The notes under the pieces: model-generated
Database searches by the model: none
What the model saw: the letters and a program-made list of their open reading frames with translations, nothing else
Told to the model about the DNA's origin: nothing
Shown here: piece after piece, positions 1 through 8,933 of the stretch
Layout: each line of letters starts with the position of its first letter
Numbering within the stretch: position 1 is the first letter of the stretch
From: Terriglobia bacterium
GTDB taxonomy: Bacteria; Acidobacteriota; Terriglobia; Terriglobales; SCQP01
DNA length: 64,000 bases
Assembly (NCBI GenBank): GCA_021323595.1
Contig: JAJPKR010000016.1
Span: 41,286 to 105,285 of the forward strand
Direction: 5' to 3'
Made by a program: the position numbers and the translations under genes

Positions 1-1386
1 AACCGCTCCGATCTGGGTCTGGAAACGCCCTCTCCCGCGGTGCTGCACGATCTGGCCAGCGGCGAGGGGGGCTTCGGCTCATTCATCTTCAACACCGATT
101 CCGCCGACCAACTGCGCATGGTGGTGGCCCTGCGCCACGATCATTACCAAGTGCCGAATACCCCCGAGCAGGAAGCGCTGGGCACGGCGGATTTGGATAT
201 CGAAGACGACTCCTACGTCAATTTCACCTGGCTCCATACATTCAGCCCGGCCCTGCTCCTGACGGTTTCGCCCTACTACCATTTCAATCGCGCCAACTAT
301 TTTGGGGTCAATGACGTGCCAGTGAGCCCGCGCGACGACCGCGGGGCGCAATTGGCCGGCGGCGAGGCCGAGCTCTCCGGCGTTGCGGGCCGGCACATCT
401 GGAAAGCCGGCCTGTCCGGCTTCGCCGAGCGCGATGACACGCGCTTCTCCCTGGCCGGAGCCGGCGGCACGCTGGGGGAGCGCGAAGTCGTCTGGGGGCA
501 GGTCGAAGCCGCATTCCTCCAGGATCAGTTCCAGGTCGCGCCCTGGCTCACTTTGAACGCCGGCGTGCGCGCAACGCGGTTTGCGGCGACGCTGGCCGAA
601 ACCGCGCTCCATCCCCGCCTCGGCATCGCCCTGCGCATCCCCAAGCTCGGCTGGGTGGCACGCGCCTACTACGGACGCTTCTACCAGCCGCCTCCGCTCG
701 ATACCGTTGCCGGCCCGTTGTTGGCCTTTGCGACCACGCAAGGCTTCGGATTCACGCCCCTCCACGGCGAGCGCGATGCGCAATCGGAAGTTGGCCTGAC
801 GATCCCTTGGCGGGGCTGGAGCCTCGATACCGATGCGTTTCGCACCATCGCGCAGAACTACTTCGACCATGACGTGCTGGGCAATTCCAACATCTTCTTG
901 CCGCTCACGATCGCCGCCGCGCGCCTCGAGGGCTGGGAGGCGGCGCTGCGCTCGCCCCGGCTATTCCAGCGCGGCAGCCTGCACGCGGTCTTTTCCCACC
1001 AATACGCCCAGGGTCTCGGCGGGGTGACTGGCGGGCTGACGGACTTTTCGCCGCCCGCCGCGCAGTACTACTTTCTTGACCACGATCAACGCAACACGGC
1101 GAGCGTGGGCGGCACGTGGAATCTGCCTCGCAATGCCTGGGCTGCCGCCAACGTCAGCTTTGGATCGGGGTTCCTTCTGGGCGACGGCCCCGCGCACTTG
1201 CCCGCTCACACCACCGTGGATCTATCGGTTGGCATGAAGTGGAATGAACATTGGAATTTGGGCGCCAGCGTACTTAACCTCGGCAACCATCGGTTTTTGT
1301 TGGATACCAGCAACACCTTCGGTGGGACGCATTACGCCGATCCCCGTCAATTCCTGGTGCAGCTGCGCTATCGGTTCCATTATTGA
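1..1386 (+). CDS. TonB-dependent receptor, C-terminal part (5' truncated)
   Basis: The frame is open from base 1, so the N-terminal plug domain lies outside the window. The visible ~460 residues alternate aromatic and polar residues in beta-strand fashion, with phrases such as LRMVVALRHDHY and WKAGLSGFAERDD. They end in FLVQLRYRFHY, an aromatic-terminated last strand typical of outer-membrane beta-barrels recognised by the Bam machinery. The family imports siderophores, cobalamin or glycans using TonB energy; the substrate cannot be read here. It is convergent with the minus-strand thiol-redox genes downstream. An outer-membrane barrel is fairly certain; a TonB receptor is the best fit but the plug is not visible. 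Confidence 0.75.
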   Translation, partial: NRSDLGLETPSPAVLHDLASGEGGFGSFIFNTDSADQLRMVVALRHDHYQVPNTPEQEALGTADLDIEDDSYVNFTWLHTFSPALLLTVSPYYHFNRANYFGVNDVPVSPRDDRGAQLAGGEAELSGVAGRHIWKAGLSGFAERDDTRFSLAGAGGTLGEREVVWGQVEAAFLQDQFQVAPWLTLNAGVRATRFAATLAETALHPRLGIALRIPKLGWVARAYYGRFYQPPPLDTVAGPLLAFATTQGFGFTPLHGERDAQSEVGLTIPWRGWSLDTDAFRTIAQNYFDHDVLGNSNIFLPLTIAAARLEGWEAALRSPRLFQRGSLHAVFSHQYAQGLGGVTGGLTDFSPPAAQYYFLDHDQRNTASVGGTWNLPRNAWAAANVSFGSGFLLGDGPAHLPAHTTVDLSVGMKWNEHWNLGASVLNLGNHRFLLDTSNTFGGTHYADPRQFLVQLRYRFHY

Positions 1387-1560
1387 GACCGGCATCACGC
1401 TGGCGGCGCGGCGGACGAGAATGCCGGCGCCGATCAAAAGCAGCATGATAATGACGATCTCGAGCCAAATGCGGCGCCCGCGCCCGGCGCGCATGCGCCT
1501 CAAGCCGGCAACACGCCGTCCCGGCTCTTCGGGTCCGAAATCTTGAGGTAATGCTGCCAT
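1222..1560 (-). CDS. possible small single-pass membrane protein (doubtful)
   Basis: This 112-codon frame starts at an ATG (1558-1560) and has one convincing hydrophobic stretch, roughly residues 32-49 (WLEIVIIMLLLIGAGILV), flanked by arginines. The last ~55 codons are antisense to the end of the outer-membrane receptor, so a full-length gene would overlap it convergently by 165 bases. The ribosome-binding site is weak. The part between 1387 and 1560 may be a real small membrane protein, or this may be chance. I recognise no family. Bases 1561-1770, between it and the DsbD-like gene, hold nothing I can name, so 1387-1770 has no confident gene. Confidence 0.25.
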   Translation of the reverse strand: MAALPQDFGPEEPGRRVAGLRRMRAGRGRRIWLEIVIIMLLLIGAGILVRRAASVMPVSIMEPIAQLHQELTGIGVMRPTEGVAGIQQKPMVAEVKYAGAQIPMFIPLHANR

Positions 1561-1770
1561 GTCGCTGCTCTTCGATAGGCATTACGCAGTCTGCTTGCCA
1601 AACGTTTCACCCTAAACCGTTGATTTGGCGGGTGCCGAATTAAAACGCTGCTTGCACCTGTCCGGGGATGGGACGCGCCGTTCGATCTCGAACATCGGCG
1701 CCGCCTCCTCTGGCTATTTCGACGGAGCGCGTCTCGCGGCGTGAGCAAGCGAGGAGACTCGCAACCTGTC

Positions 1771-2286
1771 CTATTGAACGTGTACGGTCAGATGAACCGG
1801 CAGGGTCGCCGGAGGGCGGCAAAGCGTCGCGGTGCAGGCTTGATAGCGCAGCGTGCCGTTGAGCACGCGCGTGCCCGAGGCATTCGCCGCCGCTCGCAGC
1901 TTGAGATTGACGGGCAAGCTGCCGCTAAACACCGCTAGCGGGTCCGGCGAGAACGCAAGCTTCAACTCTTGCGCCTGCGGCCAGCGCACGGCCGAGATGC
2001 TCACTCCGGAAGCGGAGCTGATTGCGAGCGTGGTGGGAATCAAGTAGGGCGACTTGGGTTGGTTTGACTGGATATGAAAGCCCGGCGCGATGACGAATAC
2101 CAGCTTGACCTCCGCCGTTCCTCCCGCCTTCACTGCCGCCTCACCCGACCCGCGCATGGAGACGACCGCGGGCGCCATCGCCGTCTGCGCCACCAGCGCG
2201 AGCGCCACGCAGCCCAGAATGCCAATGACGATGCACCCCCACGCCGGGGAATTAGAGAATGCTCTTGATGTGCTGTTGCAGCTCAT
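1771..2286 (-). CDS. DsbD N-terminal (alpha) domain-like periplasmic protein
   Basis: A 171-residue protein with an N-terminal hydrophobic segment (about residues 17-38), probably a signal peptide or anchor. An immunoglobulin-like domain follows, resembling the alpha domain of the thiol:disulfide interchange protein DsbD. The signature is the late motif YQACTATLCRPP, with two cysteines four residues apart; in DsbD-alpha a cysteine pair here passes electrons to periplasmic partners. The start overlaps the end of the upstream TlpA-like gene by 35 bases, so the two are probably co-translated. With CcdA and the TlpA-like protein it completes the three functional parts of DsbD as separate polypeptides. 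The family call is good; the exact partner is unknown. Confidence 0.7.
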   Translation of the reverse strand: MSCNSTSRAFSNSPAWGCIVIGILGCVALALVAQTAMAPAVVSMRGSGEAAVKAGGTAEVKLVFVIAPGFHIQSNQPKSPYLIPTTLAISSASGVSISAVRWPQAQELKLAFSPDPLAVFSGSLPVNLKLRAAANASGTRVLNGTLRYQACTATLCRPPATLPVHLTVHVQ

Positions 2287-2878
2287 CCTTGCCTTCCAGT
2301 CCCTCGATGCGCATGGCGATGGTGCCGTCGCGGCGAATGAAAAAGGTCGTCGGCAGCCCTAGCGGCAACCCCCAGGATTTAGCCAGCGCGTTGTGGTCCA
2401 TGACGATCGGATAATCGAGGTGGTTCTTGGCCAAGAAGTCGCGCACATCCTGATCATTGTCGTCTTCGGAGATGCCGATGATCTGCAAGCCCTGCGCTTT
2501 GTACTGCGCTTGCAGCTCGTTCCACCAGGGAATTTCGATCTTGCACGGGCCGCACCACGACGCCCAGAAATCGAGCACGACAGGTTGCCCCTTGAACTGC
2601 GCCAAGCTCAGCGTTTGCCCGTTGAGCTCTTTCAGCGTCCAGTTGGGCGCGGGCGCGCCGGCGATGTTTCCCGCCGTCATCAATTCTCCGGCGGAGGCAT
2701 CGGCCGGACCCTTGCCTGCCGTCGCCGCCGCCAGCTCTTGCCGCTGCCGCGCCAGGTAAACCAATCCAACCACGATCACGACCGCGATCACCAGCCAACT
2801 GGTGATCTTCGAGCGGTCGCCGTTTCGCGCCGCGGGCGGCGCCGGTGGCTTGGATGGATCTTGCGGTGCGCTTGTCAT
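2252..2878 (-). CDS. TlpA/ResA-like membrane-anchored thioredoxin
   Basis: A 208-residue protein: a short cytoplasmic Pro-rich tail, one transmembrane anchor (about residues 28-43, WLVIAVVIVVGLVYLA), then a periplasmic thioredoxin fold. The active-site motif is FWASWCGPCKIE, a CGPC of TlpA/ResA type, and the conserved cis-proline region reads GLPTTFFI. Such proteins reduce apocytochrome c haem-binding cysteines or other periplasmic disulfides, drawing electrons from CcdA. The ccdA gene lies 9 bases upstream on the same strand and the DsbD-alpha-like gene overlaps its 3' end, which supports that role. ResA versus general TlpA cannot be decided, because no cytochrome c assembly genes are nearby. 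Confidence 0.85.
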   Translation of the reverse strand: MTSAPQDPSKPPAPPAARNGDRSKITSWLVIAVVIVVGLVYLARQRQELAAATAGKGPADASAGELMTAGNIAGAPAPNWTLKELNGQTLSLAQFKGQPVVLDFWASWCGPCKIEIPWWNELQAQYKAQGLQIIGISEDDNDQDVRDFLAKNHLDYPIVMDHNALAKSWGLPLGLPTTFFIRRDGTIAMRIEGLEGKDELQQHIKSIL

Positions 2879-2887
2879 GGAAATCTC

Positions 2888-3682
2888 CTACATCACCAGC
2901 TTATTGAAAAACGGGATTTTGGCCAAATAGCCGGATAGCACCGTGAACCGATTCGTCAGCAGCAGCACGCCGATCAAGATCAACAGCGCCCCGGAAACCA
3001 GTTCCACCGTGTGCAGATGGCGGCGAAAGCCACGGTAAAAATTGGCGAAACGATCGAGAGCGATGGCGGTGGCCAAGAAGGGCACCGCCAAGCCCAGGGA
3101 ATAGACGACCAGCAAATATATCCCCACTCCGACCGTGTTCTGGCCCGCGGCCAACAAGAGAATCGTCCCCAGGATCGGCCCGATGCACGGCGTCCAGCCG
3201 AAGGCGAAGGCGAACCCGATCACGAACGCCCCCAAGCCGCTGCCCGCCGCGTGGGCGCGCAAGCGCTTGTCGGCATAGAGGGCGCTGATCTTGATTACGC
3301 CGATCAGATGCAGGCCGAAGAGGATGACGATGATGCCGCTGATCTCGCCCAGCAGGACGCGATAGGTGCGCAGAATCTGGCCGACCGAGGTGGCGGCGGC
3401 GCCCAAGGCGATGAAGACGAGCGAGAAGCCGAGGACGAAGAAGATCGCATTGCGCAGCAGCGCCTGCGAGCGCCAGACGCCGGCCGCCGGCGGCGCGGCG
3501 ACCGCCACGCCTCCGCCCGCGGCCCCGGCCGCCGGCGCCGCTGCTTGGGTTTCGCCGCCGGCCTCCTTGGCGGTGCCCGACAGCATGGAGATGTAGCCCG
3601 GCACCAACGGCAGCACGCACGGCGATAAGAACGACAGCAGTCCGGCGAGAAAGGCGTAGGCGAAAGTGACGGAGTGCGCCAT
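2888..3682 (-). CDS. ccdA: CcdA/DsbD-type transmembrane electron transporter
   Basis: A 264-residue polytopic inner-membrane protein with about six transmembrane helices. The first helix carries LSFLSPCVLPLVPGY and a later one FAFGWTPCIGPILG; these two proline-flanked cysteines are the redox pair of the CcdA/DsbD-beta family, which moves electrons from cytoplasmic thioredoxin to the periplasm. An Ala/Gly-rich insertion (about residues 40-70) lengthens the loop after helix 1. It is first in a three-gene minus-strand set with the TlpA-like and DsbD-alpha-like genes, its likely electron acceptors. The start ATG at 3680-3682 gives the expected SVTFAYAFLAGLLSF beginning. Confidence 0.9.
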   Translation of the reverse strand: MAHSVTFAYAFLAGLLSFLSPCVLPLVPGYISMLSGTAKEAGGETQAAAPAAGAAGGGVAVAAPPAAGVWRSQALLRNAIFFVLGFSLVFIALGAAATSVGQILRTYRVLLGEISGIIVILFGLHLIGVIKISALYADKRLRAHAAGSGLGAFVIGFAFAFGWTPCIGPILGTILLLAAGQNTVGVGIYLLVVYSLGLAVPFLATAIALDRFANFYRGFRRHLHTVELVSGALLILIGVLLLTNRFTVLSGYLAKIPFFNKLVM

Positions 3683-3710
3683 GCGTGACTGCTACCAGAA
3701 TATTGGATTG

Positions 3711-3749
3711 CCGAGCGGCTGTCCGGTTGCGGGAAAACCGGCCGCTCGG
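3711..3749. repeat. inverted repeat between kbl and ccdA
   Basis: CCGAGCGGC (3711-3719) is repeated in inverse at 3741-3749, and an inner pair CCGGTT/AACCGG (3723-3728, 3736-3741) could extend the stem. It lies between the kbl stop and the ccdA start. No T-run follows on the minus strand, so it is not a standard intrinsic terminator; it could be an mRNA-processing or stability structure. Confidence 0.45.
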
Positions 3750-3774
3750 AGCCAGCCGCCCAGGCCCCGCCCCG

Positions 3775-4971
3775 CTAAACGGCGACGGGCAAAACCCCCA
3801 AACGGCGGCCCACGCGGTCCAAAATATCGAGCGCCTGCCGCAGTTCCTCCGAAGTATGGGTGGCGGTCACGATGGTGCGCAGCCGCGCCTTGCCCTCCGG
3901 TACGGTGGGATAGGCAATGCCGGTGGCGAGCAATCCCGCCTGGAACAGCGCCCCCGAAAACTCCATCGCCTTGCGGCCCTCGCCGACCATGATCGGCGTG
4001 ATCGGAGTTTCGCTGGCGCCGGTATCGAACCCGAGCTGCTTCAAGCCGGCCTTGAAGAACCGCGTGTTCTCCCAGAGCTGTTCGATACGCTCCGGCTCTT
4101 GTTCCAGCACGTCGAAGGCGGCCAGGCAGGTCGCGGCCACCGACGGCGGATGCGACGTCGAGAAAAGAAAGGGCCGGCCGCGATGATACAGAAACTCGAT
4201 CAGTTCGCGCGACCCGCACACGTATCCGCCCAGCGCGCCGATGGCCTTCGACAGCGTGCCGACTTGGATATCCACACGCCCGTGCAGGCCGAAATGATCG
4301 ACGGTGCCGCGTCCGGCTCGCCCGAGCACGCCCGAGGCGTGCGCGTCGTCCACCATCATGATCGCGCCGTGCTTTTCGGCGATCTCGCACAATGCCGGCA
4401 GCGGCGCAATGTCGCCATCCATGCTGAACACGCCGTCGGTGATCAGCAGCTTGCGCCCCGGCTGGCCGGCCACTTCCGCCAGCAGGCGGTCGGCGGCGGC
4501 GGCATCGCGATGCGGAAAGACCTTGATCGTGGCGCGCGACAGCCGTGCGCCGTCAATGATGCTGGCGTGGTTGAGCTCGTCGCTGATGATGAAGTCCTCG
4601 CGGCCGAGCACCGCGCTTACCGTGCCGGCATTGGCGGTGAAGCCGCTCTGGAACACCACCGATGCCTCGGTCTGCTTGAACTCGGCGATGCGGCGCTCGA
4701 GCTCCATGTGAATCTTCATGGTGCCGGTGATCGTCCGCACCGCGCCCGAGCCCACTCCCTCGGCATCGATCGCCGCGTGCGCGGCGGCGCGCAGCCGCGG
4801 ATGGGTCGTCAGGCCCAGATAGTTGTTGGAGCTCAGGTTGATGACCTTCCGGCCGTCGAAGACCGCCACCGGCTTCTGCTCGCCTTCGAGCACGCGCAAC
4901 TGGAAGCGCAGCCCCTTCTGCTCCAGCTTCGCCAATTCCTCGCCCAAGTACCGCAATTGTGGACGCGCCAT
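3775..4971 (-). CDS. kbl: glycine C-acetyltransferase (2-amino-3-ketobutyrate CoA ligase)
   Basis: A 398-residue alpha-oxoamine synthase of PLP fold type I, the usual length for Kbl. Visible signatures are SSNNYLGL near the N-terminus, GSGAVRTITGT, the cofactor-contacting DELNHASIIDG and VDDAHASGVLG, and the Schiff-base lysine in VGTLSKAIGALGGYV. It cleaves 2-amino-3-ketobutyrate with CoA to glycine and acetyl-CoA. The tdh gene is 13 bases upstream on the same strand and makes this unstable substrate, so the two act in sequence to degrade threonine. BioF is the main look-alike; the tdh partnership and the TITGT region favour Kbl. Confidence 0.92.
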   Translation of the reverse strand: MARPQLRYLGEELAKLEQKGLRFQLRVLEGEQKPVAVFDGRKVINLSSNNYLGLTTHPRLRAAAHAAIDAEGVGSGAVRTITGTMKIHMELERRIAEFKQTEASVVFQSGFTANAGTVSAVLGREDFIISDELNHASIIDGARLSRATIKVFPHRDAAAADRLLAEVAGQPGRKLLITDGVFSMDGDIAPLPALCEIAEKHGAIMMVDDAHASGVLGRAGRGTVDHFGLHGRVDIQVGTLSKAIGALGGYVCGSRELIEFLYHRGRPFLFSTSHPPSVAATCLAAFDVLEQEPERIEQLWENTRFFKAGLKQLGFDTGASETPITPIMVGEGRKAMEFSGALFQAGLLATGIAYPTVPEGKARLRTIVTATHTSEELRQALDILDRVGRRLGVLPVAV

Positions 4972-4984
4972 GCTTCCTCCCTGC

Positions 4985-6034
4985 TCAGATGCCGCCGTTG
5001 GGAAACAACAAGATCTTCGCCGCGTCGCCGCGCTGCAAGCGCGCCATCGCGCCGGCGAATTCGGCCAGAGGCAAGCGGTCGGTGAAGAGCGGATCGAGCT
5101 CCAACTTGCGCTGGCGCAAGAGCGACAGCATCTGATGCCAGGTCTCGAACATGCGGCGGCCGTGAATGCCCTGCACCACCAGACCCTTGAGGATCAGCTC
5201 GTTCGCCAAGTCCAGTTCCACCGCGCGCGCCGGGATGCCGAGCAGGCTCACCCGCCCGCCCGCGCGCGCCACGCGCAGCGCCGCGCGCACGCCGTCGGCA
5301 TGGCCGGAGAATTCCAGCGCCACGTCCACGCCACCGCCCTCGCTCGCCGCCGCGATCTCCTCGACCGCCCCCGCCTGGCGCGAATCGAGCACGTGGTCGG
5401 CCCGCAAGGCCTGCGCCATCGCCCGCCGCCGCGGATTCGGTTCGAGGGCGAAGATCGGCCCGGCGCCGCACGCCCGGCACACGGCGATGGCCATCAGGCC
5501 GATCGGCCCGCAGCCCACGATCGCCACGCTGCGCGCGGCGATCTCACCCGCCAGCACCGTGTGCACGGCATTGCCCAGCGGATCCAGAATGGCGCCGTAT
5601 TCCGGCGCGATCGCGCCATCCAGCTTGACGATATTGGCGGCCGGCACGCGCACGAATTCGGCGAAGCAGCCGTCCGCATCCACGCCCAAGATGCGCACGT
5701 TGGCGCAGATGTGCGCCTGGCCGGTGCGGCATTGCAGGCAATGCCCGCAGGGCACATGCATCTCGGCGGAGACATAATCTCCCGCCTTGACGGCTTCCAC
5801 CTCCGCTCCGACCTTCTCGACCACGCCGCAAAACTCGTGGCCGAAGGTCAGCGGCGGCCGCAGACGCCGCCGCGACCACTCATCCCACTCATAAATATGC
5901 AGATCGGTGCCGCAAATCGAGGCGATTCGCACCCGCACGAGCGCATCGTGCGCCGCCAAATCGGGCACGCGCACCGATTGCAACTCCGCGCCCGGAGCGG
6001 GAGCGGGCTTGACCAGAGCTTGCATGGAGGCCAT
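4985..6034 (-). CDS. tdh: L-threonine 3-dehydrogenase
   Basis: A zinc-dependent medium-chain dehydrogenase of about 349 residues from the ATG at 6032-6034; a second ATG at 6023-6025 is equally possible. Catalytic-zinc residues sit in ICGTDLHIYEWDEW and GHEFCG, the structural zinc site is CGHCLQCRTGQAHIC, and the Rossmann motif is VGCGPIGLMAI. The CGTDLHIYEW phrase is characteristic of Tdh rather than general alcohol dehydrogenases. It oxidises L-threonine to 2-amino-3-ketobutyrate with NAD+, feeding Kbl encoded just downstream. A 170-base gap separates it from yqeY, so it may have its own promoter, though read-through from the his operon is possible. Confidence 0.92.
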   Translation of the reverse strand: MASMQALVKPAPAPGAELQSVRVPDLAAHDALVRVRIASICGTDLHIYEWDEWSRRRLRPPLTFGHEFCGVVEKVGAEVEAVKAGDYVSAEMHVPCGHCLQCRTGQAHICANVRILGVDADGCFAEFVRVPAANIVKLDGAIAPEYGAILDPLGNAVHTVLAGEIAARSVAIVGCGPIGLMAIAVCRACGAGPIFALEPNPRRRAMAQALRADHVLDSRQAGAVEEIAAASEGGGVDVALEFSGHADGVRAALRVARAGGRVSLLGIPARAVELDLANELILKGLVVQGIHGRRMFETWHQMLSLLRQRKLELDPLFTDRLPLAEFAGAMARLQRGDAAKILLFPNGGI

Positions 6035-6204
6035 GGAAATTCGCGCTCGGCGAGCAACCCCAGATGTTAGCACGCGGCCTCGAGCGCCAGCCCATCCCAG
6101 CCCATCGCGCGCCGCGGCCGCGTGCCGAAATCGCGCAAGGGCCGGAGCCGGCGTGCATGCCCGTGCCGGCCGGCCGCGGGCGCAGTGACGAAGGGATGGC
6201 CCGA

Positions 6205-6660
6205 TCAGCCTCCCAGCAAGCGCCTGGCGGCTTCGCTCACCGCCTTGCCCTCCACGCGCTGTCCCGCCGCCTGGAATTTCGCCATGGCCGCCTTCATCGC
6301 CGCGCCCATCTGCTTCGGCTCGCGCGCGCCGATTTCAGCGATGGCCGCGCGAACCGTGGCCTCGATTTCCGCCGCCGAGAGCGCGCGCGGCAAGTACCCC
6401 TCGATGATTTGGATTTCGGCGCGCTCCTTTTCGGCCAGCTCCGGGCGCCCGCCCTGATCGAATTGCGCGGCCGAATCCTGCCGCTGCTTGATCTGCGTCG
6501 CCAGCACTGCCATGACCTCGGCATCGTCGAGCGGCTGGCGCCGCTCGATCTCGCGGTGCTTGATCGCCGCCTTCAGCATCCGCAACGTCGAAAGCTTCAG
6601 TTCCTGGTGCGCCTTCATCGCCGCCGTCATGTCTTGATGGATGCGATCAGCCAGACTCAT
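6205..6660 (-). CDS. yqeY: GatB/YqeY domain protein
   Basis: A 151-residue helical protein matching the YqeY family throughout: an N-terminal half with LSTLRMLKAAIKHREIE, then the GatB-like tail module EIQIIEGYLPRALSAAEIE. The same tail domain occurs in the tRNA-dependent amidotransferase subunit GatB, where it binds tRNA. The role of free-standing YqeY is not settled. Its ATG overlaps the hisA stop (ATGA, 6657-6660), so it is the last, translationally coupled gene of the histidine operon. That placement suggests shared expression, not necessarily a part in histidine synthesis. Confidence 0.88.
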   Translation of the reverse strand: MSLADRIHQDMTAAMKAHQELKLSTLRMLKAAIKHREIERRQPLDDAEVMAVLATQIKQRQDSAAQFDQGGRPELAEKERAEIQIIEGYLPRALSAAEIEATVRAAIAEIGAREPKQMGAAMKAAMAKFQAAGQRVEGKAVSEAARRLLGG

Positions 6661-7388
6661 GGTCGTAGTTCCTTTCCTTGGCTATTGTCGCCGTCTTTGC
6701 CGCTCCAGCGCCGCAAGCGCGCGAGCGGCAGCTTGCCGGTGTAGAGCGCCATGCCGAGCACGGAGTCGCAACCGAGCGCCTCGAGGCGCTCGATCTCCTC
6801 CAAGCTGGCGATGCCGCCGGCCACGCTCAGCGGCAGGCCGGTGGCGGCGCGCAGCTCGCGCACGCGCTCGAGCGGCAGCCCGCGCATCAGCCCCTCCGTC
6901 TCGACCTGGGTGTAGAGAAATCCGCCGCAGTGCGGCGCCGCCATCTGCAGGGCCTCAAGCGGCGTCCAGGGCAATCGCTCCCGCCACCCGCGCACCGCGA
7001 GGCGGCCGTCGCGGGCGTCGAGTGCGACGATGATATGCTCGCGCCCCAGGCCGCGCAGGCTGGGCAAAAATGGCGTCAGCCCGGCGGCGGAGAAGGCGGC
7101 GCTAGCGACGATGACCGCCTCCGCGCCCCAGCCCAACACTTCCTCGGCGCGCGCCCGGTCGCGAATGCCGCCGCCGACGCGCACGCGAAATCCGGCGCCG
7201 CAGCAGCGCCGCACCAATTCGCGATTGTCGCCGGCGCCTTTGGCCGCGTCCAGATCCACAACCTGCACCACGCCAAAGCCACGCAAGGCGTCGAGCGTCG
7301 CCTCCAGCTCGCGCGCCAGCGCCTGGCGTTCGCCCTGCACGAGTTGAACGACCTTGCCGCCGGCCAAATCGATCGCCGGGATCACCAT
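6657..7388 (-). CDS. hisA: ProFAR isomerase (histidine biosynthesis step 4)
   Basis: A 243-residue TIM-barrel from the ATG at 7386-7388, chosen because it gives the canonical start [19 protein letters not shown] with the first catalytic aspartate. The second half carries [14 protein letters not shown], with the second catalytic aspartate, and the phosphate-binding SVAGGIAS. It isomerises ProFAR to PRFAR, the substrate of the HisHF protein encoded immediately upstream; the two genes overlap by 7 bases. A longer upstream extension of the frame is low-complexity Arg/Gly translation antisense in character and was discarded. Confidence 0.93.
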   Translation of the reverse strand: MVIPAIDLAGGKVVQLVQGERQALARELEATLDALRGFGVVQVVDLDAAKGAGDNRELVRRCCGAGFRVRVGGGIRDRARAEEVLGWGAEAVIVASAAFSAAGLTPFLPSLRGLGREHIIVALDARDGRLAVRGWRERLPWTPLEALQMAAPHCGGFLYTQVETEGLMRGLPLERVRELRAATGLPLSVAGGIASLEEIERLEALGCDSVLGMALYTGKLPLARLRRWSGKDGDNSQGKELRP

Positions 7389-8782
7389 GACGGCCGCACC
7401 GGAATCCCGCCCGCGGCGAGCGCGCGCTTGAGGGCGGCGATGCTGGTCTCGCCGAAGTGAAAGATGGAAGCCGCCAAGGCGGCATCGGCGCGGCCGCGAG
7501 TGAAAACGGCGGCGAAGTCCTCGGCCGAGCCGCCGCCCCCGGAAGCGATCACGGGAATGGAAACCGCGCCGGCAACGGCGGCCGTCAGTTCGCAGTCGAA
7601 CCCTTGCTTGGTTCCGTCGCGGTCCATGCTGGTCAAGAGAATCTCCCCGGCGCCCATCGCTTCCGCCTCGCGCGCCCAATCCACCGCGTCGCGGCCCGCC
7701 GCCCGCGATCCGCCATGCGTGAACGCTTCCCAGCCTTGGCCGGCGCCGCGGCGGGCGTCGATCGCCACGACCACCGCCTGCGCGCCGAAGGCTTGCGCCA
7801 TCTCGGCAATGAGCCGCGGACGCGCCAGCGCGGCGCTATTGACCGCGACCTTATCCGCCCCGGCGCCCAGCAGCGCACCGCCTTCTTCGAGGGTTCGCAC
7901 ACCGCCGCCGACGCAGAGCGGAATCCAGGTCTCGCGCGCGATCGCCCGCACCGTCTCCAGCAGCGTCGAGCGTTCCTCCCGCGACGCCGACACGTCGAGC
8001 ATCACCAGCTCGTCGGCGCCCTGCCGGTTATAAGCCGCGGCCAACTCCGCCGGATTGCCGCTGTCGCGCAGCCGCTCGAACTGCACGCCCTTTACCACGC
8101 GCCCGCCGTGCACGTCGAGGCACGCGATAATGCGCCGCGTCGCGCCGCCCGCCGGCCGGGATGGAATCGCCACCGGTGCGCTCCGCGGCCAGGTGACGAA
8201 ATTCGCCAGCACGAGTTCACCGGCGGCGCCCGATTTCTCGGGATGGAACTGCACCCCCATGACATTGCCGGCCTCGGCCGCTGCCGTGAACTCCTCCCCG
8301 TGGCACGCGACGTAGCTCGTCGCCTCCGTTACCGGCGCGGCATAGGAGTGCGTGAAATAGAAGCTCGGCGCCAAGCCCGCGCCTGCCAGCAAGCGCGAGG
8401 GGCGCCGGCAGGCGACTCCGGTCCAGCCGACATGCGGAATCTTTCCCGGTCCGCGCAACCGCCGCACACGGCCTGGCCAAAGCCCCAGGCCCGCGGCCTC
8501 CGGCGCCTCTTCGCTGGCTTCGTAGAGCGCCTGCAAGCCCACGCAAACGCCCAAGAACGGCTTGCCGCTCGCGATGAAGTCGAGGATCGGACGCCGCAGG
8601 CCGCGCCCGTCGATCGCCCCCATCACCGCGCCGAAATGGCCAACGCCCGGCAGCACCGCCGCCTGCGCTCGCACCAGCGCGCTCGCGTCGCCGGCCAAGT
8701 ACGGCTCGGCGCCGAGCCCCGCCAGCGCGCGCCGCACCGAATCGGTGTTGCCGCCGCCGTAATCAACGATCGCGACCGCCAA
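7382..8782 (-). CDS. hisHF: fused imidazole glycerol phosphate synthase HisH-HisF
   Basis: One uninterrupted 466-residue frame holds both halves of imidazole glycerol phosphate synthase. Residues 1-~200 are the class I glutamine amidotransferase HisH: nucleophile Cys80 in [13 protein letters not shown], and His180 and Glu182 in [11 protein letters not shown]. Residues ~216-466 are the cyclase His[14 protein letters not shown] with catalytic Asp223, and VAIDARRG with the second aspartate, Asp342. A ~15-residue Pro/Arg-rich linker joins them. The fusion order matches the eukaryotic HIS7 protein; bacteria usually have two genes. Translation most likely starts at TTG (8780-8782), behind a GGGAGAG ribosome-binding site. 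The product turns PRFAR and glutamine into IGP, AICAR and glutamate. Confidence 0.95.
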   Translation of the reverse strand: MAVAIVDYGGGNTDSVRRALAGLGAEPYLAGDASALVRAQAAVLPGVGHFGAVMGAIDGRGLRRPILDFIASGKPFLGVCVGLQALYEASEEAPEAAGLGLWPGRVRRLRGPGKIPHVGWTGVACRRPSRLLAGAGLAPSFYFTHSYAAPVTEATSYVACHGEEFTAAAEAGNVMGVQFHPEKSGAAGELVLANFVTWPRSAPVAIPSRPAGGATRRIIACLDVHGGRVVKGVQFERLRDSGNPAELAAAYNRQGADELVMLDVSASREERSTLLETVRAIARETWIPLCVGGGVRTLEEGGALLGAGADKVAVNSAALARPRLIAEMAQAFGAQAVVVAIDARRGAGQGWEAFTHGGSRAAGRDAVDWAREAEAMGAGEILLTSMDRDGTKQGFDCELTAAVAGAVSIPVIASGGGGSAEDFAAVFTRGRADAALAASIFHFGETSIAALKRALAAGGIPVRPSW

Positions 8783-8794
8783 TCATCTCTCCCG

Positions 8795-8827
8795 AAAACA
8801 AAGCGCCCGCCGCGAATGCGGCGGGCG
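8795..8827 (-). terminator. terminator-like hairpin just upstream of hisHF
   Basis: A perfect 10-bp stem CGCCCGCCGC / GCGGCGGGCG (8804-8813, 8818-8827) with a 4-base loop is followed on the minus strand by CTTTGTTTTC, directly before the hisHF ribosome-binding site. It has the form of an intrinsic terminator inside the operon. It could limit expression of the distal his genes or act as an internal attenuator. The T-run is interrupted, so termination is probably partial. Confidence 0.55.
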
Positions 8828-8933
8828 TCGCGAAATCCGAATGCTGAACCGGCTCAGCCCAGCCGCCGCCCGCGCGCCGCGCCAGGGGCGCGATGCAGGC
8901 CGCAATGCTGTAAGCGAGCGCTCACGAAGCCTC

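Noticed and set aside
7389..7679. N-terminal extension of hisA by ~97 codons
   Set aside because: The extension is Arg/Gly-rich out-of-frame translation of hisHF; the ATG at 7388 gives the conserved MVIPAIDL start.
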